NCBI RefSeq assembly: GCF_020687545.1 | Contig: NZ_JAJEQX010000015.1 | Span: forward strand, 25,455 to 89,454 | DNA: 64,000 bases | Direction: 5' to 3' | Origin: Ruminococcus turbiniformis | GTDB taxonomy: Bacteria > Bacillota > Clostridia > Lachnospirales > Lachnospiraceae | Shown here: one piece after another, positions 15,327 through 24,667 of the stretch | Layout: each line of letters begins with the position of its first letter | Position numbering within the stretch: position 1 is the stretch's first letter | Translations under genes and position numbers: made by a program | Notes under the pieces: generated by a model | Seen by the model: only the letters and a program-made list of their open reading frames with translations | The model's database searches: none | Told to the model about the DNA's origin: nothing

Positions 15327-17282
15327 CTACAGCCCGTACTTTTTGATTTTCCTCCAAAGGGTGCTCGTATCGATATTCAGGGCCGCCGCTGTGTCCTTTT
15401 TGCTTCCTCCGTGTTCTTTCAGAGCCTGACGGATCCGCTCCGCCTCCTCGACGTCTTTGTTCTTCTTCCGGTATGCGGTTCCGCCAGCCAGATCCCCGTC
15501 TCTTCCTGTTCCGCTCAGCCCCTGTTTCATCTGCACTCCACCCGCCAGGGCGATGTCCTCCGCTTCTGCCACCGGATGCTCGCAGAGCACACACAGACGC
15601 TCACAGAAGTTGCGAAGCTCCCGGACATTTCCCCGCCAGGGGCAGGACAGCATCAGTGCTTTTGCCTCCTCATCCAGATCCTTAAGCGTACAGTATGTCC
15701 GGTTCTGTTCATACCGGATATAGTACTCCATGAGCTCCAGAATGTCTCTTCCCCGTTTTCTTAACGGGGGAAGCTCCAGCCGCAGCACATCAATCCGGTA
15801 AAGCAGATCCTGCCGGAAAAGCCCGTCGCGGACAGCGGCCTGCATATCCCGGTTTGAAGCCGCAATAATGCGCACGTCAACGGGAATCACCTGATTTCCG
15901 CCAAGCCGCATGATCTCCTTCTCCTGAATCACACGCAGAAGTCTGACCTGAAGATTGGGCGCCATCTCCCCGATCTCGTCCAGAAAGAGCGTTCCGTTGT
16001 GCGCCAGCTCAAAAAGTCCTGCCCTTCCGCCTTTCACCGCGCCGGTGAACGCGCCTTCCACATATCCGAACAGCTCACTCTCGAGCAAAGCTTCCGGAAG
16101 CGCCGCGCAGTTGACCGCGACAAAAGGATTGTTGCGCCTGCTGCTTGCATTGTGGATACTCTGGGCAAAAAGCTCCTTGCCGGTTCCGGTTTCCCCGTGA
16201 ATAAATACGTTGGATTCCGAACGCGCATATTTTTCCGCGATCCGGATCGTCTTTTTCATCACCACGCTGGAGCCGATAATATTGTCAAACTGGTATTTGG
16301 CAAACAGCCCCTTGCTGTGGAGCTGCTTTCTGATCCGCCCCTCATCCTCCTGAATCTTTTCAATATCCCGGAAAGTGACGATAAAGCCGTTAGTTGCTTC
16401 TACCCCCCCCCCCACTCCAAATTTACCGGCCAGCCGCACGCAGTTGACCATATACCGGCTTTTTCCAACCGTAATCAGCTTTGAGAGGACGTCGCTGTTC
16501 CGGTCTTTAAGAGACAGATCCGGCAGGAACTGATCCAGCCTTCTCCCGATCATCGGGAACGCCGTATCCCTGCTGCCTGTTCCCGTTTCTCTGCCGAGGT
16601 GTTCGCACGCATACCGGTTGGCCGACAGAATCACACCGTCCAGATCCGTGGAAATAATTCCTTCAAAAGAGTAATCCATAATCGCCTGGAGATACTCTCT
16701 TTTTTCCTTCTCCCTTCGGGAAATCTTTGTGGCAGTTACCGCCTCTTCCACCGCCTGGTAGATACTCTCCTTCCCGGATCTCAAAAGAATGTAAGGCACA
16801 TTTCTCTGCCCCGCCACAAATCCCAGTGTCCGTCCTCCGATGACAGCTTCCACACCGTCGGCCTGCAGCATATCTATTGCGTTCTCCAGTTCATCGGATG
16901 AGCGCACGCAAAAAGTGCTTACCTGTACATCATCCATAAGTTCGTCCAGGGAATCCGCTCCGTAGATCATACTTGAAGTGCCGACAAAAGCAATTTTTCT
17001 CGCGTGATAAAGTTTCACACACTCTCTGACCGCCCTCATCATGTCAAAAGGCGAGACAAGCAGCTCGATTTTCGGGATACTCGTCCGTATCCGCTCTGCT
17101 GCAAAGCCTCTGACTATCACGATATCCGCCGCCCCTTCTTCAACCTCCACTTCACCGCTGATTTCTGCCTGGCGTATCTCATAGCTGATCTTTTCTTCTT
17201 TCAGAGTTTCAATCTCCCGAAAAGCCAGCTCTACCTGCTGTTCAACCTCCACATAAGGTATTACAAATAATATTCTGAGCAT
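15327..17282 (-). CDS. Sigma-54-dependent activator with PrpR_N, PAS, AAA+ and Fis-type HTH
   Basis: Enhancer-binding protein that remodels RNA polymerase-sigma-54. The 651 residues run: PrpR_N ligand domain (1-190), PAS (about 195-305), AAA+ (about 330-560) with Walker A GETGTGKE (363-370), the sigma-54-contacting GAFTGA loop (410-415) and Walker B TLFLDEIGE (431-439), then a Fis-type HTH (about 615-650, KKDTAAALNIDTSTLWRKIK). It very likely controls the adjacent oxidoreductase-tct operon in response to the imported compound. AAAGGAGG precedes the ATG. A run of 11 G encodes Val-Gly-Gly-Gly-Val at 290-294 between PAS and AAA+; gain or loss of one base would remove the AAA+ and DNA-binding parts. 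Its own promoter must lie in or beyond the inserted repeat element upstream. Confidence 0.95.
   Translation of the reverse strand: MLRILFVIPYVEVEQQVELAFREIETLKEEKISYEIRQAEISGEVEVEEGAADIVIVRGFAAERIRTSIPKIELLVSPFDMMRAVRECVKLYHARKIAFVGTSSMIYGADSLDELMDDVQVSTFCVRSSDELENAIDMLQADGVEAVIGGRTLGFVAGQRNVPYILLRSGKESIYQAVEEAVTATKISRREKEKREYLQAIMDYSFEGIISTDLDGVILSANRYACEHLGRETGTGSRDTAFPMIGRRLDQFLPDLSLKDRNSDVLSKLITVGKSRYMVNCVRLAGKFGVGGGVEATNGFIVTFRDIEKIQEDEGRIRKQLHSKGLFAKYQFDNIIGSSVVMKKTIRIAEKYARSESNVFIHGETGTGKELFAQSIHNASSRRNNPFVAVNCAALPEALLESELFGYVEGAFTGAVKGGRAGLFELAHNGTLFLDEIGEMAPNLQVRLLRVIQEKEIMRLGGNQVIPVDVRIIAASNRDMQAAVRDGLFRQDLLYRIDVLRLELPPLRKRGRDILELMEYYIRYEQNRTYCTLKDLDEEAKALMLSCPWRGNVRELRNFCERLCVLCEHPVAEAEDIALAGGVQMKQGLSGTGRDGDLAGGTAYRKKNKDVEEAERIRQALKEHGGSKKDTAAALNIDTSTLWRKIKKYGL
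16403..16413 (-). repeat. G11 homopolymer inside the sigma-54 activator gene
   Basis: Eleven consecutive G on the coding strand, in frame as read here. Tracts this long are prone to slippage and are the hallmark of phase-variable genes. A one-base change would give a protein of about 290-300 residues holding only the sensor domains. Confidence 0.9.
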
Positions 17283-17298
17283 GTCTCCTCCTTTGATC

Positions 17299-17648
17299 GG
17301 GGACGTAGTAAAGTTAAATTCTGCTACGTCCCCAATTCAACTTCACCCTGTCCCTTTTTCACATTAGGCCTGTCCCTATTCTAGCATTTCTTCACATCTT
17401 CATCAATCGCACAAAAAGAAACCTCGTAAAATCAACATATTTCCTCTTCTAATTTCTACCCCTTCTAAAGATGCTGATTCAAAACACGAGCAAAACGAGC
17501 AGAATTAACCGTGAAAACGCAGACAATTGCAGAACAAATGCAGACTTTGGGACATGCTATACACCAAAAAGGGACAGGGGTATCTTCATTTGGGGACACA
17601 GTAAAATTCAATTGGGGACGTAGCAGAATTTAACTTTACTACGTCCCC
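17299..17648. mobile_element. REPIN/MITE-like element with 35-bp terminal inverted repeats
   Basis: A 35-base sequence at 17299-17333 recurs as its exact reverse complement at 17614-17648. Each copy is itself a hairpin (10-bp arms GGGGACGTAG/CTACGTCCCC). Inside, CCCTGTCCCTTTTT and its complement form a second nested pair, and GGGGACA/GGGACA boxes recur. No protein is encoded. The form fits a non-autonomous element of the REP doublet type mobilised by a RAYT (IS200-like) transposase elsewhere. It fills the whole 370-base gap between the ABC exporter gene and the sigma-54 activator. Confidence 0.75.
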
Positions 17649-17653
17649 AAAAC

Positions 17654-19543
17654 TTATGAAAGTTCCAGCTTTCCGGTATATAATTGATAATACGTCCCCT
17701 TCAGCGCCAGCAGCTCCTCATGGGTTCCTCTCTCAATGATACGTCCATGCTCAAGCACCATGATCGCATCACTGTTGCGGATCGTTGAAAGCCTGTGGGC
17801 GATAACAAACACCGTCCGCCCCTTCATCAGGTTATCCATTCCTTTCTGAACAATGCTCTCCGTCCTTGTATCAATAGAGGATGTCGCTTCATCCAGAATC
17901 AGAACCGGCGGGTCCGCAATCGCAGCCCTGGCAATCGCCAGCAGCTGTCTCTGCCCCTGGGACAGCTCCTCGCCGTCACCGCTCAAGTGAGTGTCATACC
18001 CGTTCGGAAGCATCCGGATAAATCCGTCCGCATGCGCCAGTTTCGCCGCGTTCACTACTTCCTCATCCGTAGCGTCAAGCTTTCCGTAACGGATATTTTC
18101 TTTAATTGTACCCGTAAACAGATGCGTATCCTGAAGCACGATCCCAAGCGATCTTCTAAGATCTGCTTTCTTAATCTTGTTAATATTGATATCATCATAA
18201 CGGATCTTTCCATCATCTACATCATAGAAACGGTTGATCAGATTGGTGATTGTCGTTTTCCCGGCTCCGGTGGAACCGACAAACGCAAGTTTCTGTCCCG
18301 GCTTCGCGTACAGCGTCAGGTCATGCAGCACCATATGGTCCGGCGTATAGCCAAATGTCATATCGTAGAACCGCACATCGCCCTTAAGCTCTGTATATGT
18401 GATCGTGCCGTCTGCCTGATGCGGATGCTTCCACGCCCACATACCCGTGCGCTCTCTGCACTCCACGATATTCCCGTCCGCGTCTTTCTTCGCATTGACA
18501 AGAGTGACATAGCCCTCGTCTTTCTCCGGCTCTTCATCCATCATATTGAAGATACGCTCCGCACCGGCCAGGGCCATGATAATGGAGTTAAACTGCTGCG
18601 CAATCTGCATAAACGGCTGCGTGAAACTCTTCGTGAACTGAAGGTAGGAAGCGATCGTTCCAAGCGTCATGTTTCCGATTCCGGCCACCGAGAGAAAACC
18701 GCCCAGTACTGCCGTGAGCACAAACTGAAGATTCCCCAGGTTTCCGATAATCGGTCCCATAATACTCGCGAATGTATGAGCATTTGCAGCGCTCTCAAAA
18801 AGCTTCTCATTGAGTTCATCAAATTCCTTTTCCGATATCTTCTCATGGTTAAACACCTTGACAACTCTCTGCCCGTTCATCCGCTCTTCCGCGAATCCTG
18901 TAACTGCCGCCAGATCGACCTGCTGCCGGATAAAATATTTCCCGCTGTTTCCCGCAACAACTTTTGACACAAAAGTCATCACAACGATCATCAGAACCGC
19001 CAGTGCCGTAAGAATAGGGCTTAACATCAGCATGGAAATAAATGTAACGACAATCGTAAAAGCTGACATCAGCACCTGCGGAATCGACTGGTTAATCATC
19101 TGCCGCAGCGTATCCGTATCATTGGTATAAAGACTCATGATAGAGCCCGTTGTATTCTGGTCAAAGTAACGGATCGGAAGCTTCTGCATGTGTTCAAACA
19201 TTTCGTCCCTGACACGCTTTAACACACCCTGTCCGATCACCACCATCATCCTGCTGTATACAAATGTAGCAATTACGCCCAGAAGGAATATAATTCCCAG
19301 CACGGTAAGCGCCATATACAGTTCGCTGTAATTCGGATTTTCCTGACCGATCAGGGGAATAATATAATCGTCAAGAAGGTACTTCAGCGAAAGCGACACT
19401 GAAATCGACGCAACCGAGCTCATAAGAATACAGAAAATTACAACGATAAACTGTACTTTATATGTACCGGTCACATACCGGAGCAGGCGCTTCGCTGTCT
19501 TTATTGTCCCGGCGTTGATGCGGGGCTTTTCCTGCTTACTCAT
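17654..19543 (-). CDS. Heterodimeric ABC exporter, subunit with consensus ATPase motifs
   Basis: Half-transporter with six membrane helices (residues about 20-330) and a C-terminal ATPase, 629 residues, of the BmrCD/LmrCD multidrug type. Walker A GSTGAGKT lies near residue 420, signature LSQGQRQ, Walker B VLILDEATSSID and the H-loop His in IAHRLST; the catalytic Glu is present. The linker holds an extra 40-residue segment (around WAWKHPHQADG) usual in one partner of such pairs. Its ATG overlaps the upstream half-transporter by eight bases, and both follow a MarR regulator. Likely role: export of drugs or lipophilic toxins. Confidence 0.93.
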   Translation of the reverse strand: MSKQEKPRINAGTIKTAKRLLRYVTGTYKVQFIVVIFCILMSSVASISVSLSLKYLLDDYIIPLIGQENPNYSELYMALTVLGIIFLLGVIATFVYSRMMVVIGQGVLKRVRDEMFEHMQKLPIRYFDQNTTGSIMSLYTNDTDTLRQMINQSIPQVLMSAFTIVVTFISMLMLSPILTALAVLMIVVMTFVSKVVAGNSGKYFIRQQVDLAAVTGFAEERMNGQRVVKVFNHEKISEKEFDELNEKLFESAANAHTFASIMGPIIGNLGNLQFVLTAVLGGFLSVAGIGNMTLGTIASYLQFTKSFTQPFMQIAQQFNSIIMALAGAERIFNMMDEEPEKDEGYVTLVNAKKDADGNIVECRERTGMWAWKHPHQADGTITYTELKGDVRFYDMTFGYTPDHMVLHDLTLYAKPGQKLAFVGSTGAGKTTITNLINRFYDVDDGKIRYDDININKIKKADLRRSLGIVLQDTHLFTGTIKENIRYGKLDATDEEVVNAAKLAHADGFIRMLPNGYDTHLSGDGEELSQGQRQLLAIARAAIADPPVLILDEATSSIDTRTESIVQKGMDNLMKGRTVFVIAHRLSTIRNSDAIMVLEHGRIIERGTHEELLALKGTYYQLYTGKLELS

Positions 19544-21269
19544 TGTCAGCGCCTCCCTTCATCTGTGATTCATAAACTTCTCTGTAGATATCATTCGTCT
19601 TAAGAAGCTCCTCAGATGTACCGATGCCGTTAATCTCACCGTCGTCCATAACAATAATCATATCTGCATCCTCAACCGATGAAATTCTCTGAGCAATGAT
19701 GATCTTGGTAGTATCGGGAATCTCCTCTCTGAATGCCTGACGGATAAGCGCGTCCGTCTTCGTGTCTACCGCGCTGGTAGAGTCGTCAAGGATCAGGATC
19801 TTCGGTTTCTTGAGCAGCGCCCTCGCGATACAAAGCCTCTGTTTCTGGCCGCCCGACACATTATTTCCGCCCTCCACGATCATTGTGTCATATTTTGCCG
19901 GAAATTCCTGTATGAAGCTGTCCGCCTGGGCAAGACGGCAGACTCTCTGCACCTCTTCATCGGTCGCGTTCTCGTCTCCCCAGCGGATGTTCTCATATAT
20001 GCTTCCCGTAAATAGCACGTTTTTCTGGAGTACCATGGAAACCTGGTCGCGCAGCGCTTTCAGGTTATAATCGCGCACGTCAACTCCGCCCACCTTCACA
20101 CAGCCCTCCGTGACATCATATAGTCTCGGGATAAGCTGTACGAGCGTTGACTTGGCGCTTCCCGTACCTCCGATAACTCCGATGATCTGTCCGCTTTTAA
20201 TATGAAGATTCACATCTTTAAGCGACAGATTTCCGCCTTTCCCCGAATAGCTGAAATTCACATGCTCAAAATCAATGTCTCCGTTTGCCACTTCTTTCTC
20301 GGCAGTCTCAACATCCACCATCTCGGGAACCTCATCAAGCACTTCGCTTATACGGTCCGTAGACGCCTCTGCGATCATAATCATGACAAACACAAAGGAC
20401 ACCATCATCAGTGACATCAGAATCTGAAGCGCATATACAATAACGCTGGTCAGCTCTCCTGTGAGCATCGTCCCCCGGATAATGCTCTCGCCGCCGATCA
20501 GCACCATAACGATGACAACCGTGTACACCGTAAACTGCATTACCGGGGAGTTCCACGCTACAATCTTTTCGGCGCGCGTAAAGAGGTTGAAAACAACGGT
20601 TGATATCTTTCCGAATTTCTCATTCTCATAATCTTCCCGCACATAAGCCTTCACCACTCTCGCCGCATTCACATTTTCCTGAACGGAATTGTTCAGTATA
20701 TCATACTCGTCAAACACCTGAATAAAATGCGGATGCGCCTTCTTCGCGATAAAAATAAGCGCGCCCCCCAGAATCGGGATCGTGATCAGCATCATAATGG
20801 CAATCGGCATACTGATCGTCATCGTCATAATCAGCGACAGCACAATCATGATCGGCGCTCTGGCAAGCAGACGGATCGTGAACATATACGCCATCTGCAC
20901 ATTGGTAATATCTGTTGTGAGCCTGGTGACAAGTCCCGGCGTCGAAAAATGGTCGATATTTCCAAAAGAAAAATCCTGTATCTTGTAAAAAATGTCATGC
21001 CGGAGGTTTTTCGCATACCCCGCTGATGCAATCGCCGCAAGCTGACCGGCCTTTGCTCCGAAGAACAATGCCACCATTGCCATCAGAACAAGCAGAAGAC
21101 CCATTTTCATAATGTAAGACATATCCCCGTTCATAATTCCCACATCGATGATATTCGCCATCAGAAGCGGAATCAGAACTTCCATCAGCACTTCCAGCGC
21201 CACAAGCACCGGAGTCAGAAATGATTGCCGTTTGTACTCCCGCACAGAACGGAGTAATTTCTTATTCAT
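19536..21269 (-). CDS. Heterodimeric ABC exporter, subunit with degenerate ATPase site
   Basis: Second half of the exporter, 577 residues, with six predicted helices and an ATPase. Walker A is GGTGSAKST, the signature VSGGQKQR, and Walker B ends ILILDDSTSAVD, with Asp in place of the catalytic Glu; the H-loop reads IAQRIS with Gln in place of His. This is the noncanonical half known from BmrC-type heterodimers. It overlaps the MarR gene upstream and its partner downstream by eight bases each, so the three are translationally coupled. Confidence 0.93.
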   Translation of the reverse strand: MNKKLLRSVREYKRQSFLTPVLVALEVLMEVLIPLLMANIIDVGIMNGDMSYIMKMGLLLVLMAMVALFFGAKAGQLAAIASAGYAKNLRHDIFYKIQDFSFGNIDHFSTPGLVTRLTTDITNVQMAYMFTIRLLARAPIMIVLSLIMTMTISMPIAIMMLITIPILGGALIFIAKKAHPHFIQVFDEYDILNNSVQENVNAARVVKAYVREDYENEKFGKISTVVFNLFTRAEKIVAWNSPVMQFTVYTVVIVMVLIGGESIIRGTMLTGELTSVIVYALQILMSLMMVSFVFVMIMIAEASTDRISEVLDEVPEMVDVETAEKEVANGDIDFEHVNFSYSGKGGNLSLKDVNLHIKSGQIIGVIGGTGSAKSTLVQLIPRLYDVTEGCVKVGGVDVRDYNLKALRDQVSMVLQKNVLFTGSIYENIRWGDENATDEEVQRVCRLAQADSFIQEFPAKYDTMIVEGGNNVSGGQKQRLCIARALLKKPKILILDDSTSAVDTKTDALIRQAFREEIPDTTKIIIAQRISSVEDADMIIVMDDGEINGIGTSEELLKTNDIYREVYESQMKGGADNE

Positions 21270-21750
21270 GGTCTGTTATCTCCTCTCTTCTTTTCTCATC
21301 ACCTGACAAATTTTCGGACATCTGTTCCAGTACTTCAACACAGACGAGCAGCCTCTCCTCCTCTATCCCGCTTTTCAGAAGATTCTCTACATATCGGATA
21401 TTTCCAAGGATATGTTCCCTTACCGCCTCCGCCTTATCTGTAGGAACAAGCTTTTTAAGCCGCGCATCCCGCTTCACCGGTTCCCGCATAATAAACCCGT
21501 GCTTCTCCAGCAGCTGCAAAATACCTGTGGCGGTGGAACGTCTGATCTGAAACTCCCTCTCCACATCCCTCTGATAGACTTCCTTCTTCATAGATTGAAA
21601 TAAGATATAATGAAGGACAACCCGCTGCATATTCGTCCGCAGACTGTCCTCCTCTTCCGGCGCGCACATCTGACGCTTAAGCTGGTGTGAAATCCTGCTG
21701 ATCAGCCTGCCCACATCATGGGCAGAGCTGCGTGCATCCTGAATTTCCAT
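21262..21750 (-). CDS. MarR family transcriptional repressor of the ABC exporter
   Basis: Winged-helix regulator of 162 residues. The recognition region reads YQRDVEREFQIRRSTATGILQLLEKHGFI (given here in part: residues about 60-90), followed by the wing RDARLKKLVPT. It heads the exporter operon, and an inverted repeat of the TTGTT/AACAA type overlaps its transcription start, so it probably represses its own operon until a ligand binds. Confidence 0.9.
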   Translation of the reverse strand: MEIQDARSSAHDVGRLISRISHQLKRQMCAPEEEDSLRTNMQRVVLHYILFQSMKKEVYQRDVEREFQIRRSTATGILQLLEKHGFIMREPVKRDARLKKLVPTDKAEAVREHILGNIRYVENLLKSGIEEERLLVCVEVLEQMSENLSGDEKRREEITDHE

Positions 21751-21776
21751 ACCGCATACTCTCTCCTCACTTTAAT

Positions 21777-21825
21777 TTGTTCGGTAACTAACAATATAGT
21801 ATAAGGCTTTCTTTTTTATTGTCAA
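21777..21825 (-). promoter_or_regulatory. Promoter and operator of the MarR-exporter operon
   Basis: TTGACA (21820-21825) and TATACT (21798-21803) with a 16-base spacer on the minus strand. The imperfect palindrome TTGTTCGGTAACTAACAA (21777-21794) covers the expected start site, the right position for a MarR repressor. Confidence 0.8.
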
Positions 21826-21941
21826 TCATAACTTTATGCATTTTTTTGCGAACACGTCCGCCCCTTTCAGATTATCATATATTTTTCCTGTATTTCTCAC
21901 CTTTTTAGCACAAAATTGTAGCAATATTCAACAAAAAATTG

Positions 21942-21947
21942 TATAAT
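21942..21947 (+). promoter_or_regulatory. -10 box of the glgCD promoter
   Basis: TATAAT lies 40 bases before the chosen glgC start. No good -35 hexamer sits 16-18 bases upstream (TAGCAA is the best), so activator help is possible. Confidence 0.5.
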
Positions 21948-21986
21948 AAAGAAATAGTAGTATTAATGAAAGAGAGGGCTCATTTT

Positions 21987-23129
21987 ATGAAACAAAATAA
22001 CATGTTAGCTATGATCTTAGCCGGCGGCCGCGGATCTCGTCTGCATGACCTGACAAAGAAAGTCGCGAAACCGGCTGTTTCATACGGCGGAAAATACCGC
22101 ATTATTGATTTTCCCCTCAGCAACTGTGCTAACAGCGGAATCGATGTAGTCGGAGTTCTGACACAGTATGAATCCATTCTTCTGAACAGCTATGTTGCAG
22201 CGGGTCGGCGCTGGGGTCTGGATGCAAAAGACAGCGGCGTCTATGTTCTGCCGCCGCGTGAGAAATCTGACGCAAATCTGGATGTGTACAGAGGCACAGC
22301 GGACGCCATCTCACAGAATATCGATTTCATCGATACATATTCACCGGAATATCTTCTTGTTCTCTCCGGTGACCACATCTATAAAATGAATTATGCCAAG
22401 ATGCTTGCCTACCATAAAGAGTGCAACGCAGACGCAACCATCGCCGTCATCGAAGTGCCCATGAAGGAAGCAAGCCGTTTCGGTATCATGAACACGGACG
22501 AGTCTACCGGCCGTATCGTTGAGTTTGAAGAGAAACCGGAGCACCCGAAGAGCAATCTCGCATCCATGGGCATCTACATCTTCAACTGGAAACAGCTCCG
22601 CAAAATGCTGACAGCAGATATGAAGAATCCGGATTCCAGCCACGACTTCGGAAAGGATATCATTCCGACCATGTTAAACAACGGCGGAAACCTGTACGCG
22701 TACAAGTTCAAAGGGTACTGGAAAGACGTGGGAACAATCGATTCTCTCTGGGAAGCCAATATGGATCTTCTCGACAAAAACAATGAGCTTGACTTAAATG
22801 ATTCTACATGGAAGATCTACACCGAGGACGTAACTGCCCTGCCGCAGTATGTGGGAGCCGCTGCAGTGATCGACCGCGCATTTATCACGCAGGGCTGCGT
22901 AATCGACGGCGAGGTGAAAAATTCTGTTCTGTTTACCGGATCAAAGGTTGCTCCCGGCGCAAAGGTAATTGACAGCGTGCTTATGCCCGGCGCAGAGGTC
23001 GCAGAAGGTGCCGTCGTAACCAGAGCGCTTGTCGCTGACGGAATCAAGATCGGCAAAAACGCAGTTGTCGGAAGCGCCGGCAGCGAGAACATTGAACTTG
23101 TCGCAAAACGTGTAAAGGGGGATGAATAA
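21987..23129 (+). CDS. glgC: Glucose-1-phosphate adenylyltransferase, catalytic subunit
   Basis: Makes ADP-glucose from glucose 1-phosphate and ATP for glycogen synthesis. The 380-residue protein has the pyrophosphorylase loop [13 protein letters not shown] (residues about 11-23), [20 protein letters not shown], the sugar-binding EEKPEHPKS and [12 protein letters not shown], and a C-terminal left-handed beta-helix. The ATG at 21987 is chosen because AGAGAGG precedes it and the next residues match the family; an ATG 48 bases upstream lacks a site. glgD follows at once, forming the two-subunit form typical of Firmicutes. Confidence 0.95.
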   Translation: MKQNNMLAMILAGGRGSRLHDLTKKVAKPAVSYGGKYRIIDFPLSNCANSGIDVVGVLTQYESILLNSYVAAGRRWGLDAKDSGVYVLPPREKSDANLDVYRGTADAISQNIDFIDTYSPEYLLVLSGDHIYKMNYAKMLAYHKECNADATIAVIEVPMKEASRFGIMNTDESTGRIVEFEEKPEHPKSNLASMGIYIFNWKQLRKMLTADMKNPDSSHDFGKDIIPTMLNNGGNLYAYKFKGYWKDVGTIDSLWEANMDLLDKNNELDLNDSTWKIYTEDVTALPQYVGAAAVIDRAFITQGCVIDGEVKNSVLFTGSKVAPGAKVIDSVLMPGAEVAEGAVVTRALVADGIKIGKNAVVGSAGSENIELVAKRVKGDE

Positions 23130-23130
23130 G

Positions 23131-24246
23131 ATGAGCAAGGCATTTGGAATTATAAATTTTGCCGGAAATCACATCCGGGTAGACGGTCTTCAGAGCTTCC
23201 GTCCGGTAGGAGCATTCTCCTTCCTCGGAAGATACCGCACGATTGATTTTCCGATCTCAAATATGAGCAACAGCGGAATTGACTACATTCAGGTTTATGT
23301 ACGGCAGAAACCCCGTTCCCTGACAGAGCACCTGGGAACAGGCCGCCACTATAACATCAACTCCAAGCGCGGCAATCTTCAGATCCTCTACGCTGAGCAC
23401 AACCAGATCGGCGACGTATACAGCACAGATATCGCCGCTTACATGGAAAACATGGACTGCATCGAGGACATTGCGTTCCCGTACGTTGTCATCGCTCCGA
23501 GCTATATGATCTACACCGCAGACTACAGTGAGTTCTTAAAAGACCACATCGAGTCCGGCGCAGACATCACGATGATGTATCACTCGGTTGACAACGCAAA
23601 AGAGGCGTTCTTAAACTGCAATACGCTGAACATCAACAAGCAGAAAGGTGTTCTTTCCATTGAGCCAAACCACGGAAACGCAAAGAACAGAAACATCTTT
23701 ATGGATACATACGTTATGTCCAAAGAGCTGTTCATTGATCTTGTAAAGAAGGCTCACAAGATGTCCTCCATGTACACCTTCTTCGATATTATCAACGAGG
23801 AGTGTACAGAGCTTGATATCCGCGCCATGTCTCACAGAGGCTACTTCGCGGCAATCGCGGATTTCAACAGCTATTACCAGGCAAACATGGATCTGATCGA
23901 CCTCAAGCATGCATCTGACCTGTTCGATGATAAGTGGCCGATCTACACACGCACGAACGACTCCTGCCCGACTCAGTATTTCGAGGGCAGCAAGGTAACA
24001 TCCTCCGTCATCTCAAACGGATGTCTGATCGAGGGAACCGTAGAGAACTCCATCCTCGGACGCGGATGCACGATCAAACCGGGAGCTGTCGTAAGAAACT
24101 GTGTTGTTTCTGCTGACGTTACCATCGGAAGAGGCGTTCACGCTGAGAATCTTGTGATCGACAAACATGCAAGACTTGTCCGCGGCAAGAGAGTGATCGC
24201 AGCGCCGGAAAAACCCGGATATATCAAGAGAGGGGACGCGCTGTAA
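23131..24246 (+). CDS. glgD: Glucose-1-phosphate adenylyltransferase, GlgD subunit
   Basis: Noncatalytic or weakly catalytic partner of GlgC that raises activity of the heterotetramer. The 371-residue protein aligns with GlgC over its length (FLGRYRTIDFPISNMSNSGID, C-terminal beta-helix), but the N-terminal GGxGxRL pyrophosphate loop is replaced by INFAGNH, the usual mark of GlgD. It starts one base after the glgC stop, with GGGGG about ten bases upstream. Confidence 0.94.
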   Translation: MSKAFGIINFAGNHIRVDGLQSFRPVGAFSFLGRYRTIDFPISNMSNSGIDYIQVYVRQKPRSLTEHLGTGRHYNINSKRGNLQILYAEHNQIGDVYSTDIAAYMENMDCIEDIAFPYVVIAPSYMIYTADYSEFLKDHIESGADITMMYHSVDNAKEAFLNCNTLNINKQKGVLSIEPNHGNAKNRNIFMDTYVMSKELFIDLVKKAHKMSSMYTFFDIINEECTELDIRAMSHRGYFAAIADFNSYYQANMDLIDLKHASDLFDDKWPIYTRTNDSCPTQYFEGSKVTSSVISNGCLIEGTVENSILGRGCTIKPGAVVRNCVVSADVTIGRGVHAENLVIDKHARLVRGKRVIAAPEKPGYIKRGDAL

Positions 24247-24291
24247 AGAGAGTTCTCCTGATTTGACGGATAAAAACATGTGCAAGAGGCC

Positions 24292-24334
24292 GCGCGGGAC
24301 AACGGGTATCACTCGCATACCCATTGTCCCGCGC
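24292..24334. other. Strong 17-bp hairpin downstream of glgD
   Basis: Arms GCGCGGGACAA-C-GGGTAT and ATACCC-A-TTGTCCCGCGC pair with one mismatch around a seven-base loop. No T tract follows. Weak outer pairing of GATTTGACGG (about 24260) with CCGCCAAATC (24361-24370) would enclose it in a larger cruciform-like structure. Confidence 0.6.
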
Positions 24335-24384
24335 TGGGTGCTTCCAATCAGAAGTTTTCACCGCCAAATCGGAAGGAAAATATA

Positions 24385-24486
24385 AAAAAGAGATCGGAAC
24401 TTTAACGCTATAAGTACAGATGATTGATTACCTTAATCATCCTGTCCGTTTCCGCAGTCGTTAAAGTTTCGGTCTCTTTTTGTTTT
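24385..24486 (+). terminator. Long stem-loop, probable glgCD terminator
   Basis: 23-base arms beginning AAAAAGAGATCGGA and ending TCTCTTTTT pair with two mismatches and enclose an inner GATGATT/AATCATC hairpin; TTTTTGTTTTTG follows on the plus strand. A related hairpin lies after the Rpn pseudogene, about 1.2 kb away. The 421-base gap between glgD and that pseudogene holds only this and the hairpin before it. Confidence 0.7.
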
Positions 24487-24667
24487 TGACTGTCAATTCA
24501 CTGTTGTATTTCCCTCTTCTTTGTGTTATTCTCTATCTACTCAGAGGATCTTATCACTATTATTTTCATTCTGATGAATTCTCATTTTCGGAGCTTCACA
24601 TCGAGGCATTTACCCGACAATGAATGTATCATGAAACTGCAGCAATTAAAAATGGGAGGAAATGCTT

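Noticed and set aside
17299..17648. Element considered as a riboswitch or attenuator of the activator gene
   Set aside because: Exact 35-bp terminal inverted repeats with nested copies fit a mobile element better than a conserved sensing RNA.
24292..24334. Very stable hairpin after glgD considered as a terminator
   Set aside because: No T tract follows on either strand; the next stem-loop with T runs is a better terminator.
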